NCBI RefSeq assembly: GCF_014287795.1
Contig: NZ_JACOON010000003.1
Location: 1 to 64,000, forward strand
DNA length: 64,000 nucleotides
From: Christensenella tenuis
GTDB lineage: Bacteria; Bacillota; Clostridia; Christensenellales; Christensenellaceae
Direction: 5' to 3'
In this document: positions 43,344-52,333 of the stretch, piece by piece
How the letters are laid out: each line of letters starts with the position of its first letter
Numbering within the stretch: position 1 is the stretch's first letter
Position numbers and translations under genes: made by a program
The notes under the pieces: generated by a model
The model's database searches: none
What the model saw: the letters and a program-made list of their open reading frames with translations, nothing else
What the model was told of the DNA's origin: nothing

Positions 43344-44123
43344 TTACCGTACTCCGTGCACGGCCTGGGCCATTTCCCGCGCATATGCCGTTACATGCGG
43401 TACACAATCCGTTCCATATTTAGCGATGATCTTCATGATCGCACTTCCCACAATGGCCCCATCCGCCTTCCGTGCCATATCTTCCGCCTGCTGCGGTGTA
43501 GCGATACCAAAGCCGATCGCACAGGGAATATTCGAAACCTCGCGCGCAAGGGAAACCATCTCTCCCACGTCCGCCGTAATAGCCGTCCGTACCCCCGTCA
43601 CGCCCAGTGACGAGACGCAATACAAAAATCCCTCCGCTTCACGTGCAATGGTCCTGATGCGTGCCTTGGAAGTGGGCGCGATCAATGAAATAAGGTCCAC
43701 TCCATACTTCGCACAATACGGCTGAAGTTCCCCTTTTTCCTCAAACGGCAAATCGGGTACGATCAGCGCATCCAAAGACATCTCTGCGCACCGCTTTACA
43801 AACCGTTCGCTTCCATAGCGGTAAATCGGGTTAATATATGTCATAAAAGCCAGCGGCACGCCTGTCTTTTCCCGCACGCGGCGCACCATCTCAAATATCC
43901 CGTCTGCCGTGATTCCCGCGGCAAGCGCCCGCTCGTCCGCCCTTTGAATCACCGGTCCTTCGGCCACCGGATCCGAAAACGGGATACCAATCTCAATCAG
44001 GTCCGCTCCCGCTGACGCCAGTTCCACAATCAGTTCTTCCGTCACCGCGAGGCTGGGATCGCCCGCCGTAAGAAACGGGATAAATGCTTTTCCTTCGGCA
44101 AACGCCGCTTTTGTTTTAGTCAT
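43344..44123 (-). CDS. trpA: Tryptophan synthase alpha subunit
   Basis: 259 residues. PFLTAGDPSLAVTEELIVELASAGADLIEIGIPFSDPVAEGPVIQ carries the catalytic Glu (about 48) and Asp (about 59 region). LIVPDLPFEEK and SSLGVTGVRTAI are hallmarks, and IGFGIATPQQAE is the phosphate-binding loop. It cleaves indole-3-glycerol phosphate to indole in complex with TrpB. It is the last gene of the trp operon and overlaps trpB by eight bases. Confidence 0.97.
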   Translation of the reverse strand: MTKTKAAFAEGKAFIPFLTAGDPSLAVTEELIVELASAGADLIEIGIPFSDPVAEGPVIQRADERALAAGITADGIFEMVRRVREKTGVPLAFMTYINPIYRYGSERFVKRCAEMSLDALIVPDLPFEEKGELQPYCAKYGVDLISLIAPTSKARIRTIAREAEGFLYCVSSLGVTGVRTAITADVGEMVSLAREVSNIPCAIGFGIATPQQAEDMARKADGAIVGSAIMKIIAKYGTDCVPHVTAYAREMAQAVHGVR

Positions 44124-45303
44124 GGATATTCACCCCCCGGTAACGCGCAATCGCCGCTACGTCTTTGTCTCCCCTGCCTGAAAGGTTCACAACAATACTC
44201 TGATCCTTGCCCATCCCGGCCGCAACCTTTTTTGCGCAGGCCACGGCATGCGCGCTTTCGATTGCAGGAATGATCCCTTCCATGCGCGACAGGTATTCAA
44301 ACGCTTCCACCGCTTCATCGTCCGTAACAGGTACATACTCCGCACGGCCTGTATCGTGCAGCCATGCGTGTTCCGGGCCGATGCCCGGATAATCGAGCCC
44401 GGCTGAAATCGAATATACCGGGGCGATCTGTCCGTATTCGTCCTGGCAAAAATATGATTCCATACCGTGGAAGATGCCTGGTGTGCCGTTTGCAATTGTC
44501 GCAGCGTTCTGATCCGTATCCACTCCGCGCCCTGCCGCCTCGCAGCCAATCAGGCGCACGCCCTCGTCTCCGATAAAATCGTAAAACAGACCCATGGCGT
44601 TACTGCCGCCGCCTACACAGGCAATCAACGCGTCCGGCAGGCTGCCCTCTTTCGCCAGCAGCTCCTCTTTTACCTCTTTGCCGATTACGCTTTGGAAATC
44701 CCGTACGATCGTGGGGAACGGATGGGGGCCCATCACTGATCCCAGTACGTAATGCGTATCACTGACACGCGAAGTCCACTCCCGCAGCGTCTCATTGACA
44801 GCATCCTTGAGCGTCCCTGTCCCGCTGTCTACAGGATGTACTTTCGCGCCTAAAAGTTCCATACGGTAAACGTTCAGCGCCTGCCGCTCCGTATCCTCCT
44901 TCCCCATGAAGACCTCGCATTCCATGCCCATCAGCGCGGCAACCGTCGCCGTTGCCACGCCGTGCTGTCCCGCGCCCGTCTCTGCGATCACGCGGGTCTT
45001 TCCCATTTTTTTCGCCAACAACACCTGCCCCAGCACGTTGTTGATCTTATGCGAACCTGTGTGGTTGAGGTCTTCGCGCTTCAGGTAGACCTTTGCGCCG
45101 CCAAGGTCCCGTGTCATACGTTCCGCATAATAAAGAAGGGAAGGACGGCCTGCATAATTTGCAAGCAAGCCTTTCAGCTCTCCTTTAAATGCCATGTCGT
45201 TTTTGTATTGTTCATACGCCTCCTCGAGCTCGATGATCGCGTTCATCAGCGTCTCGGGCAGGTATTGTCCGCCGTGCGTACCAAATCTTCCTTTTTTGTT
45301 CAT
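44116..45303 (-). CDS. trpB: Tryptophan synthase beta subunit
   Basis: 395 residues. The PLP-binding Lys is in NHTGSHKINNVLGQ. GAGQHGVATATVAAL, CVGGGSNAMGLFYDF (PLP phosphate) and LDYPGIGPEHAWL are classical TrpB1 features, so this is the partner of TrpA rather than the TrpB2 form. It condenses indole with serine to make tryptophan. It overlaps trpF by four bases. Confidence 0.97.
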   Translation of the reverse strand: MNKKGRFGTHGGQYLPETLMNAIIELEEAYEQYKNDMAFKGELKGLLANYAGRPSLLYYAERMTRDLGGAKVYLKREDLNHTGSHKINNVLGQVLLAKKMGKTRVIAETGAGQHGVATATVAALMGMECEVFMGKEDTERQALNVYRMELLGAKVHPVDSGTGTLKDAVNETLREWTSRVSDTHYVLGSVMGPHPFPTIVRDFQSVIGKEVKEELLAKEGSLPDALIACVGGGSNAMGLFYDFIGDEGVRLIGCEAAGRGVDTDQNAATIANGTPGIFHGMESYFCQDEYGQIAPVYSISAGLDYPGIGPEHAWLHDTGRAEYVPVTDDEAVEAFEYLSRMEGIIPAIESAHAVACAKKVAAGMGKDQSIVVNLSGRGDKDVAAIARYRGVNIHD

Positions 45304-45911
45304 AACTTTTTCAGTTCCCCCATCAGCTCTTTGATCTTGTCTTCGTCTTTAAAACCGCCTGTCTCTATCCCACCGGATAGGTCAACGCCAAACGGCTCTA
45401 CCATGCGCACAGCTTCCATGATATTCCCCGCATGGAGTCCACCCGCAAGGAAAAAGGGCTGCATCGGCTGCGTACGGGCAATCATGCTCCAATCGGCAGT
45501 TTTTCCCGTTCCGCCGTATACGTCCGGTGAAAAAGCGTCGATCAGCAGCACATCCGCCCCCAGCGTTTCCGCATGCCGTATATCGCTTTCGGCGCGTGCC
45601 CTGACCGCTTTCCATACGGGAATCCCCAGCTTCTTCACGGCACCGATATAAGCCGCGTCCTCATCGCCGTGGAGCTGTATCACATGAAGAGGCACTTCCC
45701 GCACAATCTTTTCCAGGCTCAAAACCGGTTCGTTTACAAATACGCCCACTGCTTCGATATCCGGATCCAACAACCGCCTGAGCTGCGCCGCCCGCTCCTT
45801 GCCCACCTGTCTCGGGCTTTTTGCGAATACAAAACCAATATAGTCCGGCCTGTAACGGTTTGCATAGCCGATATCTTCTTCCCTGCGCATACCGCACAGC
45901 TTTATCTTCAT
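45300..45911 (-). CDS. trpF: Phosphoribosylanthranilate isomerase
   Basis: 203 residues in a TIM barrel. The start KIKLCGMRREEDIGYANRYRPDYIGFVFA holds the catalytic Cys. VIQLHGDED and LIDAFSPDVYGGTGKTADWS (catalytic Asp region) and PFGVDLSGGIETGGFKD (phosphate loop) match TrpF. It converts phosphoribosylanthranilate to CdRP. It overlaps trpC and trpB by four bases each. Confidence 0.96.
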   Translation of the reverse strand: MKIKLCGMRREEDIGYANRYRPDYIGFVFAKSPRQVGKERAAQLRRLLDPDIEAVGVFVNEPVLSLEKIVREVPLHVIQLHGDEDAAYIGAVKKLGIPVWKAVRARAESDIRHAETLGADVLLIDAFSPDVYGGTGKTADWSMIARTQPMQPFFLAGGLHAGNIMEAVRMVEPFGVDLSGGIETGGFKDEDKIKELMGELKKL

Positions 45912-46687
45912 ACGCCCTGCCTCAGCCTGGCCAGCTCTCCTGGAATATCGTCCGAACGCATCAACGTTTCACCGACGAGTACCGCGTCCGCACCATAAGA
46001 AAGGGCGGCCTTCATGTCTGCATTTGTCAATATTCCGCTTTCCGCAACGACTACCCGGTCCGCGGGGATCAACTTTGCCAGCCTCTGTGTCGTTTGCAAG
46101 TCTACCTCGAACGTTTTAAGATCGCGGTTATTGACGCCAATCATTCGCGCGCCCGCGTCGAGCGCAGTGCGAAGCTCTTTCTCGTTATGCACCTCCACCA
46201 GGCACGCAAGACCGAGCGTATCCGCAATACGCATAAAACGTGCGATCGTGGAGCTGTCAAGCAGCGCCGCTATGAGAAGCACCGCATCCGCGCCGATTAC
46301 GAGGGATTCATAAACCTGGTAAGCGTCGATGATAAAATCCTTGCGCAGGATCGGCAGATCCACCTTTTCACGGATTGCCTGCAGGTACTCGCTGCTTCCC
46401 TCAAAATAACGCTTTTCTGTGAGGACTGAAATTGCGTTCGCGCCTGCCTTCTCATATTCCTTCGCAATCTCGATCGGCGTAAAATCTTCACGGATCACCC
46501 CCTTTGACGGCGAGGCTTTTTTGACCTCTGCAATTACAGAAAGCCCGCTTTTTTGAAGGGCTCCCAAAAAGTCTTTGGGTATGCGTTCATCCTCTGCCGC
46601 ACGGTCCATGACCTCTTTTTCGCCCATAACCTCCTTCTCATATTCCAATTGCTTTTTCCTATAAGAAACAATATCGTCTAAAATCAT
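45908..46687 (-). CDS. trpC: Indole-3-glycerol phosphate synthase
   Basis: 259 residues from ATG 46687, which overlaps the trpGD stop by four bases; a longer frame reading to 46828 lies inside trpGD and is rejected. The catalytic residues are in VIAEVKKASPSKGVI (Lys and Glu), ILRKDFIIDAYQVYES and LVEVHNEKEL, and VAESGIL and LVGETLMRSDD complete the barrel. It closes the indole ring with loss of carbon dioxide. The length fits the family. Confidence 0.96.
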   Translation of the reverse strand: MILDDIVSYRKKQLEYEKEVMGEKEVMDRAAEDERIPKDFLGALQKSGLSVIAEVKKASPSKGVIREDFTPIEIAKEYEKAGANAISVLTEKRYFEGSSEYLQAIREKVDLPILRKDFIIDAYQVYESLVIGADAVLLIAALLDSSTIARFMRIADTLGLACLVEVHNEKELRTALDAGARMIGVNNRDLKTFEVDLQTTQRLAKLIPADRVVVAESGILTNADMKAALSYGADAVLVGETLMRSDDIPGELARLRQGV

Positions 46688-48342
46688 GGCGTTTCCTTTC
46701 CGAAGCCGCATGTCCGCGCCTTCAATTCCTCGAGCTTTTCCATCGCCGCACCCGTATCCACCGAGGCCTGTGCAAGGGAAAGTCCCTGTCCGATATCTTC
46801 CGCATTCCCCGCGATGACAAGCGCGCACGCGGCATTCAAAAGAACGATATCTCTCTTGGCTCCCCGTTCTTGCCCGCTGAGAATAGCAAGTGTAATTTGC
46901 GCATTTTCTTCCGCGGTTCCACCCACCACCTCATCAAGGTCCGCGAGCCGTACTCCATAATCGCGTGGGTCCAATTCATACTTAATCAGTTTGGAGCCTT
47001 TTATCTCACAAATTTTTGTCGTGCCGGAAATTGTAATCTCGTCAAGCCCGTCGCTTCCATGTACCACCATAGCTCCTTTTACGCCAAGATTCTGGAGCAC
47101 CTTTGCCATCGGCTCCATAAGCGCCTCGTCGTATACGCCAATCAACATATACCGCGTAAATGCCGGATTGGCGAGCGGCCCTAAAATATTGAATACGCTC
47201 CGCACGCCGATCTGCTTTCTCGGCAGGGCGGCGAATTTCATCGACCCGTGGAACTTTTGCGCAAAGAGGAACGAAAGCCCACAAGAATCAAGGCACTCGC
47301 TTGCCTGCGCGGGCGTCATGTCAATCTTTACCCCCAGCGCTTCAAGGACATCCGCGCTTCCGCTCTTGCTTGATACGCTGCGGTTGCCGTGCTTGGCCAC
47401 GGGAAGCCCCGCTCCCGCCGCTACAAACGCCGCAGTCGTGGAAATATTAAAGGTATTCGCAAGGTCGCCGCCCGTTCCCACGATATCGATTGCCGCGGCA
47501 CTGTGCGGCATTACCGCGGCTTTGTTGCGCATCACACGCGCAAAACCGGTTATTTCATCAATGGTCTCACCCTTCATACGCAGTGCCGTGATAAACGAAC
47601 CGATTTGCGCATCCGTCGCACCGCCGCTCATAATGCAATCCATTGCCTCATAGGCTTCGTCCTGCGAAAGATCCGTTCCCTCGATCACTTTAAAGATATA
47701 CGGTTTTAGCAGGTTGCGCTGTTCCGGTGGAAGCAGGGTTTCGTCAAAATCGAGATGCCGCACCGGAACGTGTGCCACGCGGTCCAGAAAATTCTCAAGC
47801 ATTTTTTGCCCGCTTTTTGTTAAAATGGATTCCGGATGGAACTGTACTCCATAAGTCGGGTGCTCCGTATGAGAAACGGCCATAATCTGCCCCGACTCGT
47901 CGCGCGCCGTAATTTCAAGGCAGCCGGGCAGCGTACTTTCATCTACGATCAGTGAATGATACCGTGCGGCAAGGACGGTCTCCGGCAGGCCATAAAACAG
48001 GGAGTTATCCTGCTTTATCGCAATACTGCTGGCCTTGCCGTGCATCAGCCTGCCTGCACGGACAATTTTCCCGCCGAACGCTTCCGCAATCGCCTGGTGC
48101 CCGAGGCACACGCCGAGGATCGGTATTCTGCCGCTGAACGTCCTTACCGCGTCCACGGATATTCCTGCGGAGTCCGGATATCCCGGCCCCGGTGAAATAA
48201 CAATCGCTTGCGGAGCCATTTTCTCGATTTCTCCAAGGGTAATTTCGTCGTTGCGAAAGACTTCCACTTCCCCGTAAAGTTCCCCGATCTCCTGATAAAG
48301 GTTATAGGTAAAAGAATCGTAGTTATCGATCAACACTATCAT
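46684..48342 (-). CDS. trpGD: Anthranilate synthase component II / phosphoribosyltransferase fusion
   Basis: 552 residues. Residues 1-190 are the class I glutaminase: GVCLGHQAIAEAFGG carries the Cys nucleophile and VQFHPESILT the His-Glu pair. Residues about 205-552 are TrpD: VIEGTDLSQDEAYEAMDCIM, DIVGTGGDLANTFNIST (PRPP loop), AVAKHGNRSVSSKSGSADVLEALG and GVRSVFNILGPLANPA. The glutaminase supplies ammonia to TrpE; TrpD adds PRPP to anthranilate. Fusion of the two is known in many bacteria, including enterics. It overlaps trpE by four bases. Confidence 0.96.
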   Translation of the reverse strand: MIVLIDNYDSFTYNLYQEIGELYGEVEVFRNDEITLGEIEKMAPQAIVISPGPGYPDSAGISVDAVRTFSGRIPILGVCLGHQAIAEAFGGKIVRAGRLMHGKASSIAIKQDNSLFYGLPETVLAARYHSLIVDESTLPGCLEITARDESGQIMAVSHTEHPTYGVQFHPESILTKSGQKMLENFLDRVAHVPVRHLDFDETLLPPEQRNLLKPYIFKVIEGTDLSQDEAYEAMDCIMSGGATDAQIGSFITALRMKGETIDEITGFARVMRNKAAVMPHSAAAIDIVGTGGDLANTFNISTTAAFVAAGAGLPVAKHGNRSVSSKSGSADVLEALGVKIDMTPAQASECLDSCGLSFLFAQKFHGSMKFAALPRKQIGVRSVFNILGPLANPAFTRYMLIGVYDEALMEPMAKVLQNLGVKGAMVVHGSDGLDEITISGTTKICEIKGSKLIKYELDPRDYGVRLADLDEVVGGTAEENAQITLAILSGQERGAKRDIVLLNAACALVIAGNAEDIGQGLSLAQASVDTGAAMEKLEELKARTCGFGKETP

Positions 48343-49805
48343 AAGGCTGCCGCCTCCTTCACTGCATTTACCGCCGCGAGGGCTTTGTTCTCCGTTTCTT
48401 TAAATTCCTTTTCCGGGTCGGAATCCGCCACAATACCCGCTCCTGCCTGTACATACGCTTTACCGTCTTTAAACAGTACCGTGCGGATCGCAATGCACGT
48501 ATCGATGTTCCCATCAAAACCGAGATAGCCGACCGTCCCGCCGTAAAGCCCGCGCCGTTCGTTTTCCAGTTCGTCGATGATCTCCATCGCGCGCACCTTG
48601 GGCGCTCCCGAAAGAGTCCCCGCTGGAAGCACCGACATCAGCGCATCCACCGCCGAAAGGCCATCCTGCAATATCCCTTTTACGTCGCTCATGAGGTGCA
48701 TCACCTTGGAATATTTCTCAACCTCCATAAATTTGGTCACTTCCACCGTTCCAAATTTACTTACGCGCCCTACATCGTTTCTCCCAAGATCCACAAGCAT
48801 CGTATGCTCCGCGCGTTCCTTAGGGTCGGTGAGCAATTCCCGCTCAAGCTCCGCATCCTCTTCATCTGTCCCTCCCCGGCGGATCGTCCCGGCAAGGGGC
48901 TTTGTGGTAACAACGCCCCCTGTTACGTTCACCAGCATTTCCGGCGAAGCGCCCGCAATACTGTAATCCCGCAGTTTGAAATAGAACAGGTACGGCGATG
49001 GATTGTTTGCGCGAAGCACGCGGTATACGTCAAGCGGATCGGGTGGGTTGGCGATCTCAAACCGCTGTGACAGCACTACCTGGAAAATATCGCCGTTCCT
49101 GATATACTCCTGCGCTTTTTCAACATTTTCCATATACCGCTCTTTGGTGATATTGGAGGAAACGCTAATCCCACCATTGAGTCCGGCCTGTCTGGGCGGT
49201 ACGAACGCGTTCAGCCTCCCTGCGATCTCTTCCGCTTTTTGGATACACGACCCGTATTGCCTGTCAAGATCTTCATCCGCATAAATGTTCAGGATGATGA
49301 CCGCCTTGTTGGTCAAGTGGTCAAAGGCCACAATCTCGTCATACAGCATCAGGTGGCAGTCCGGCATATCGAGGTCGTCCTGCGGTGCATGGGTAAGGGT
49401 TTTTTCCATATAGCGCACCATATCGTAACCAAAATATCCCACAAGTCCGCCTGTCATCTTGGGCCTGTTAGGAAAGACCGGGGACTTGTATTTTGCCATG
49501 AGGCCCGACAGGTAGGCGGCCGGATCCTTTACCAGACGTACGGCCACGTGCCCGTTCTCGATCGTCACTGCTTTCCCGTCTTTTATCTTAAGCTCCATTT
49601 TGGGATGTACGCCGATAAACGAATAGCGTCCCCATGTCTGTGAATGATCCACACTTTCCAAAATAAAGCAAGTCTCTTCTCCCTGTTGTAATGAGTTGAA
49701 GATATTGATTGGCGTACAACTATCCGAAAGGATTTCGTAAAACACTGGTACGACATCATATTCCCTGAGCAATTCTTCTACTTCCCGTTTGTCCGGATAC
49801 AACAT
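48339..49805 (-). CDS. trpE: Anthranilate synthase component I
   Basis: 488 residues from ATG 49805, close after the T-box; a longer frame to 49898 overlaps the leader and is rejected. The chorismate-binding core includes FQVVLSQRFEI, NPSPYLFYF, ASPEMLV, TKPLAGTIRRGGTDEEDAELERELL, HTMLVDLGRNDVGRV, GTLSGAPKVRAMEII and YGGTVGYLGFDGNIDTCI. An N-terminal region with SDSCTPINIF corresponds to the feedback site for tryptophan (LLES is replaced by a variant). Control is by the T-box and by feedback. It is the first gene of the operon. Confidence 0.96.
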   Translation of the reverse strand: MLYPDKREVEELLREYDVVPVFYEILSDSCTPINIFNSLQQGEETCFILESVDHSQTWGRYSFIGVHPKMELKIKDGKAVTIENGHVAVRLVKDPAAYLSGLMAKYKSPVFPNRPKMTGGLVGYFGYDMVRYMEKTLTHAPQDDLDMPDCHLMLYDEIVAFDHLTNKAVIILNIYADEDLDRQYGSCIQKAEEIAGRLNAFVPPRQAGLNGGISVSSNITKERYMENVEKAQEYIRNGDIFQVVLSQRFEIANPPDPLDVYRVLRANNPSPYLFYFKLRDYSIAGASPEMLVNVTGGVVTTKPLAGTIRRGGTDEEDAELERELLTDPKERAEHTMLVDLGRNDVGRVSKFGTVEVTKFMEVEKYSKVMHLMSDVKGILQDGLSAVDALMSVLPAGTLSGAPKVRAMEIIDELENERRGLYGGTVGYLGFDGNIDTCIAIRTVLFKDGKAYVQAGAGIVADSDPEKEFKETENKALAAVNAVKEAAAL

Positions 49806-49850
49806 TTGATTCTCCTTTTCTTTCCGTTCACGCCGTCCGGCGTTTTGCAA

Positions 49851-50125
49851 TAAAAAAGCTTTCCATCCTCCAAGGGACGAAAAGCTTCGCGGTGCCACCC
49901 AAATTCCAGATCAATCCTCTGATCTGCTCGTTACAGATACGGCGCGTACAGCGCTTATATCCTTTCCCTTAACGCGGGAATCACGGCGAGGTATACTCAA
50001 AATTCCACCTGCTCCTCACGGACCCATTCACCATCGGCGTATGTACGGGCTTTCCACCAGCCGTCCGCTCTCTTTAACATCGTTTCCATGGCTACTTACT
50101 TCCGCTCTGCGGATTTTTCTTATTG
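49851..50125 (-). promoter_or_regulatory. Tryptophan T-box leader, specifier UGG
   Basis: On the minus strand a T-box sequence GGGTGGCACCGCG (49901-49889 region) precedes a terminator with AAGCTTTT and AAAGCTT arms and a T run (about 49885-49853). Upstream Stem I has AGAGAGCGG, the distal loop GGTGGAAAGCC and GAATGGGTCC, where TGG (50026-50024) is the likely specifier codon. Uncharged tRNA-Trp would bind and allow read-through into trpE. All parts are visible by eye; pairing was not computed. Confidence 0.92.
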
Positions 50126-50131
50126 AATTCC

Positions 50132-50160
50132 ATTATAAATCCAGGACCGGTTCCTGTCAA
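50132..50160 (-). promoter_or_regulatory. Promoter of the trp operon
   Basis: TTGACA (50160-50155) and TATAAT (50137-50132) lie 17 bases apart on the minus strand. Transcription should begin near 50125, at the start of the T-box leader. Confidence 0.88.
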
Positions 50161-50232
50161 CTCCATCTTCTTCCTCTATTTTTCAAAAACCTTTTGCGTA
50201 TGTAAACCTTTTTTCCTATAATTCATCAAAAT

Positions 50233-50249
50233 TTAACCGTTTCTTAACC
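50233..50249 (+). promoter_or_regulatory. Response-regulator direct repeat, site 1
   Basis: TTAACC-GTTTC-TTAACC gives two half-sites 11 bases apart, the layout of OmpR-family binding sites. It lies 79 bases before the response-regulator ATG (50312) and just upstream of TATAGT/TATAAA -10 candidates. A 15-of-17 match recurs before the efflux operon at 52273. Confidence 0.7.
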
Positions 50250-50311
50250 GGATTCATGGTAATGATATAGTATAAAGGATGTAATAGGCAAAAATCAGAT
50301 TGGAGCAGGCA

Positions 50312-51025
50312 ATGAAATTATTGATCATAGAAGATGAAGAAGATTTACTAACCGCCTTAAGGGCAGGTTTTGAGAAAAAAGGGTATGCGGTAGATACCGC
50401 CATGGACGGGATGGATGGATATGAGCTCGCATTTATAAACGACTACGACCTCATTCTCCTGGATTTGAACCTGCCCGGCATGGACGGGCTCGATATCCTT
50501 AAAAAGATACGGGAAAACGATCTGCACCAAAAGGTACTCATCCTTTCCGCACGCAGCGACTACACCCAGCGCATCGAAGGCCTCGACCTCGGCGCGAACG
50601 ACTATCTTGTAAAACCCTTTGATTTCGGGGAGCTGGAAGCACGTGTGCGCAGCCTTTTACGCCGTAATTTTACGCAAATGGGCGTCGTGCTTAAATTCGG
50701 CAGGTTCTCTCTCGATACCTGCGCGCATCTTTTGTATACGGACCAGAATGAGGTCATAGACCTTGCCCCTAAGGAATACGCGATCCTCGAATATCTGCTT
50801 TTGCACCGCGGCAAGGCAATCAGCGCGGAAGAGCTGATTGAACATATATGGCTTAGTGACAGCAGCCTCTTTTCCAATGCCATCAAGGTTCATGTAAGCA
50901 CCCTGCGCAAAAAGCTCGCCGCCTACACCGACCAGGAGCTCATTACCAACCTGCGCGGTGCGGGTTATTGCATTCCCAAGCCGGCACAGAATATCGACGC
51001 AAAATTACGGAGAGCCAAGCTATGA
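50312..51025 (+). CDS. OmpR-family response regulator of the efflux operon
   Basis: 237 residues from ATG 50312, with GGAG six bases upstream. The receiver has DEEDLL, the acceptor Asp in LILLDLNLPGMDGLDIL, and the Lys in NDYLVKPFDFGEL. The winged helix (about 130-222) has LAPKEYAILEYLLLHRGKAISAEELIEHIW and NAIKVHVSTLRKKL. The downstream kinase starts in an ATGA overlap. The direct repeat before this gene and before the adaptor gene suggests it controls both. Confidence 0.93.
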   Translation: MKLLIIEDEEDLLTALRAGFEKKGYAVDTAMDGMDGYELAFINDYDLILLDLNLPGMDGLDILKKIRENDLHQKVLILSARSDYTQRIEGLDLGANDYLVKPFDFGELEARVRSLLRRNFTQMGVVLKFGRFSLDTCAHLLYTDQNEVIDLAPKEYAILEYLLLHRGKAISAEELIEHIWLSDSSLFSNAIKVHVSTLRKKLAAYTDQELITNLRGAGYCIPKPAQNIDAKLRRAKL

Positions 51026-52215
51026 GGAAGCTATCACTGCGCATGCGGCTGACCCTCTTTACCGTGCTGCTGCTTACAGGAGTGTCCGTCCTCTTTACCC
51101 TCTCCACCATCTATAACGCGCAATTTTCGTACGTTGTCCCCTATCTGGCTTCCGACATAAACTTCGATGAATTTGAGGTGTCTGAAAATGCATATAGCAC
51201 GATTACCGCATCCCAGGTATCGGGCGCCAGCGGGACCGATAGCTATCCGGAGCCATACACATCGGACCAAATAGCCGCCATATCAGTAATGAGCTCATCA
51301 ACTGCTCAATTCAACAGCATCAGCCTGTGGATTATGCTCGCAATCATCACGGGAGGCGGCTTGCTCACTTATTTTCTGCTCGGCCGGGCCCTCCGCCCCG
51401 TGCGGGATCTGAGCACGCAGATCGAAAGTATCACTGAACATGAGCTTTCCCAGCGGGTCGATGCAGGCGACGCACACGACGAAATCAGCAGCCTCGCCCA
51501 TTCCTTCAATACGATGCTCTCCCGCCTTTCCAAAGCGTTTTCTGACCAAAAACGTTTTTCGTCCGACGCGGCGCACGAACTGAAAACGCCGCTCGCGGCG
51601 ATCAAAACAAATCTAGACGTACTGCAGCTTTCCGGCGACCCCACGGCGGAGGAATACCGCCAGACCGTCCGGGTCGTCAAAAAACAAACGGAGCGCATGA
51701 TCCGCCTCGTAGACGACCTGTTCACCATTTCTTCGCAGCGCAATTACGATTTTAACGATACGGTGGATTTTGATTCTATGTTCCATGATATCACGGCGCA
51801 GCTCGCTCCGCGTATCGAAGAAAGAAAGCTCACCGTGAACATACTGCCGGGCGGCCTCGCAACGAAGGGCAACAGCGTCATGCTTATGCGCGCCTTCTCC
51901 AACCTGATCGAAAACGCGGTAAAATACAACGTGGAAGGCGGCAGTATCGATATTTCCTCTGCCGCCGAAGACAAAAAATATACTTTTACCATAGCGGATA
52001 CGGGCATCGGCATCCCGGAAGAAAAGCGCGAACATATTTTCGATCCATTCTACCGCGCGGATCATTCCCGTTCACGAAAAATAGGCGGCGCAGGCCTCGG
52101 CCTTGCCATTGTCAAAGATATCATTGGGCGTCACGGCGGAACGGTTTCCGCCGCCCCAGGGGAAAGCACAGGTACGGTCTTCACCGTTACGCTTCCCCGC
52201 ATCCCCGCCGAATAA
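51022..52215 (+). CDS. Sensor histidine kinase of the efflux operon
   Basis: 397 residues from ATG 51022 (four-base overlap with the regulator). Two membrane helices (about 8-27 and 98-122) flank a short extracytoplasmic region of about 70 residues. HAMP follows (LRPVRDLSTQIESITEHELSQRV). The His box is AAHELKTPLAAIKTNL, the N box LIENAVKYN, and the G boxes DTGIGIPEEKREHIF and GLGLAIVKDII. The small sensor loop is typical of kinases that respond to cell-wall or membrane-active compounds, here perhaps a substrate of the MacAB-like pump. Confidence 0.93.
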   Translation: MRKLSLRMRLTLFTVLLLTGVSVLFTLSTIYNAQFSYVVPYLASDINFDEFEVSENAYSTITASQVSGASGTDSYPEPYTSDQIAAISVMSSSTAQFNSISLWIMLAIITGGGLLTYFLLGRALRPVRDLSTQIESITEHELSQRVDAGDAHDEISSLAHSFNTMLSRLSKAFSDQKRFSSDAAHELKTPLAAIKTNLDVLQLSGDPTAEEYRQTVRVVKKQTERMIRLVDDLFTISSQRNYDFNDTVDFDSMFHDITAQLAPRIEERKLTVNILPGGLATKGNSVMLMRAFSNLIENAVKYNVEGGSIDISSAAEDKKYTFTIADTGIGIPEEKREHIFDPFYRADHSRSRKIGGAGLGLAIVKDIIGRHGGTVSAAPGESTGTVFTVTLPRIPAE

Positions 52216-52230
52216 CGCCGATTCCAAAAG

Positions 52231-52265
52231 CGCATCCCGCCTAAATGGCGGGATGCATTTTTTAT
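52231..52265 (+). terminator. Terminator between the kinase gene and the efflux operon
   Basis: GCATCCCGCC and GGCGGGATGC flank a five-base loop and are followed by TTTTTT. It separates the two-component genes from the efflux genes. Confidence 0.85.
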
Positions 52266-52272
52266 ATCCGTC

Positions 52273-52289
52273 TTAACCATTTCTTAATC
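52273..52289 (+). promoter_or_regulatory. Response-regulator direct repeat, site 2
   Basis: TTAACC-ATTTC-TTAATC differs from site 1 (50233) at only two of 17 bases, with the same 11-base phasing. It lies 45 bases before the adaptor ATG (52334), ahead of a possible -10 TAAGAT. Shared sites make the efflux genes a target of the adjacent regulator. Confidence 0.7.
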
Positions 52290-52333
52290 CTCCCTCCTGT
52301 AAGATAAGCAAAGAAAAACGTTTGGAGGACATT

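Noticed and set aside
43110..43610. Possible small gene starting MAENKAVFPITIEITV
   Set aside because: No ribosome site, low-complexity hydrophobic middle, and the second half is antisense to trpA.
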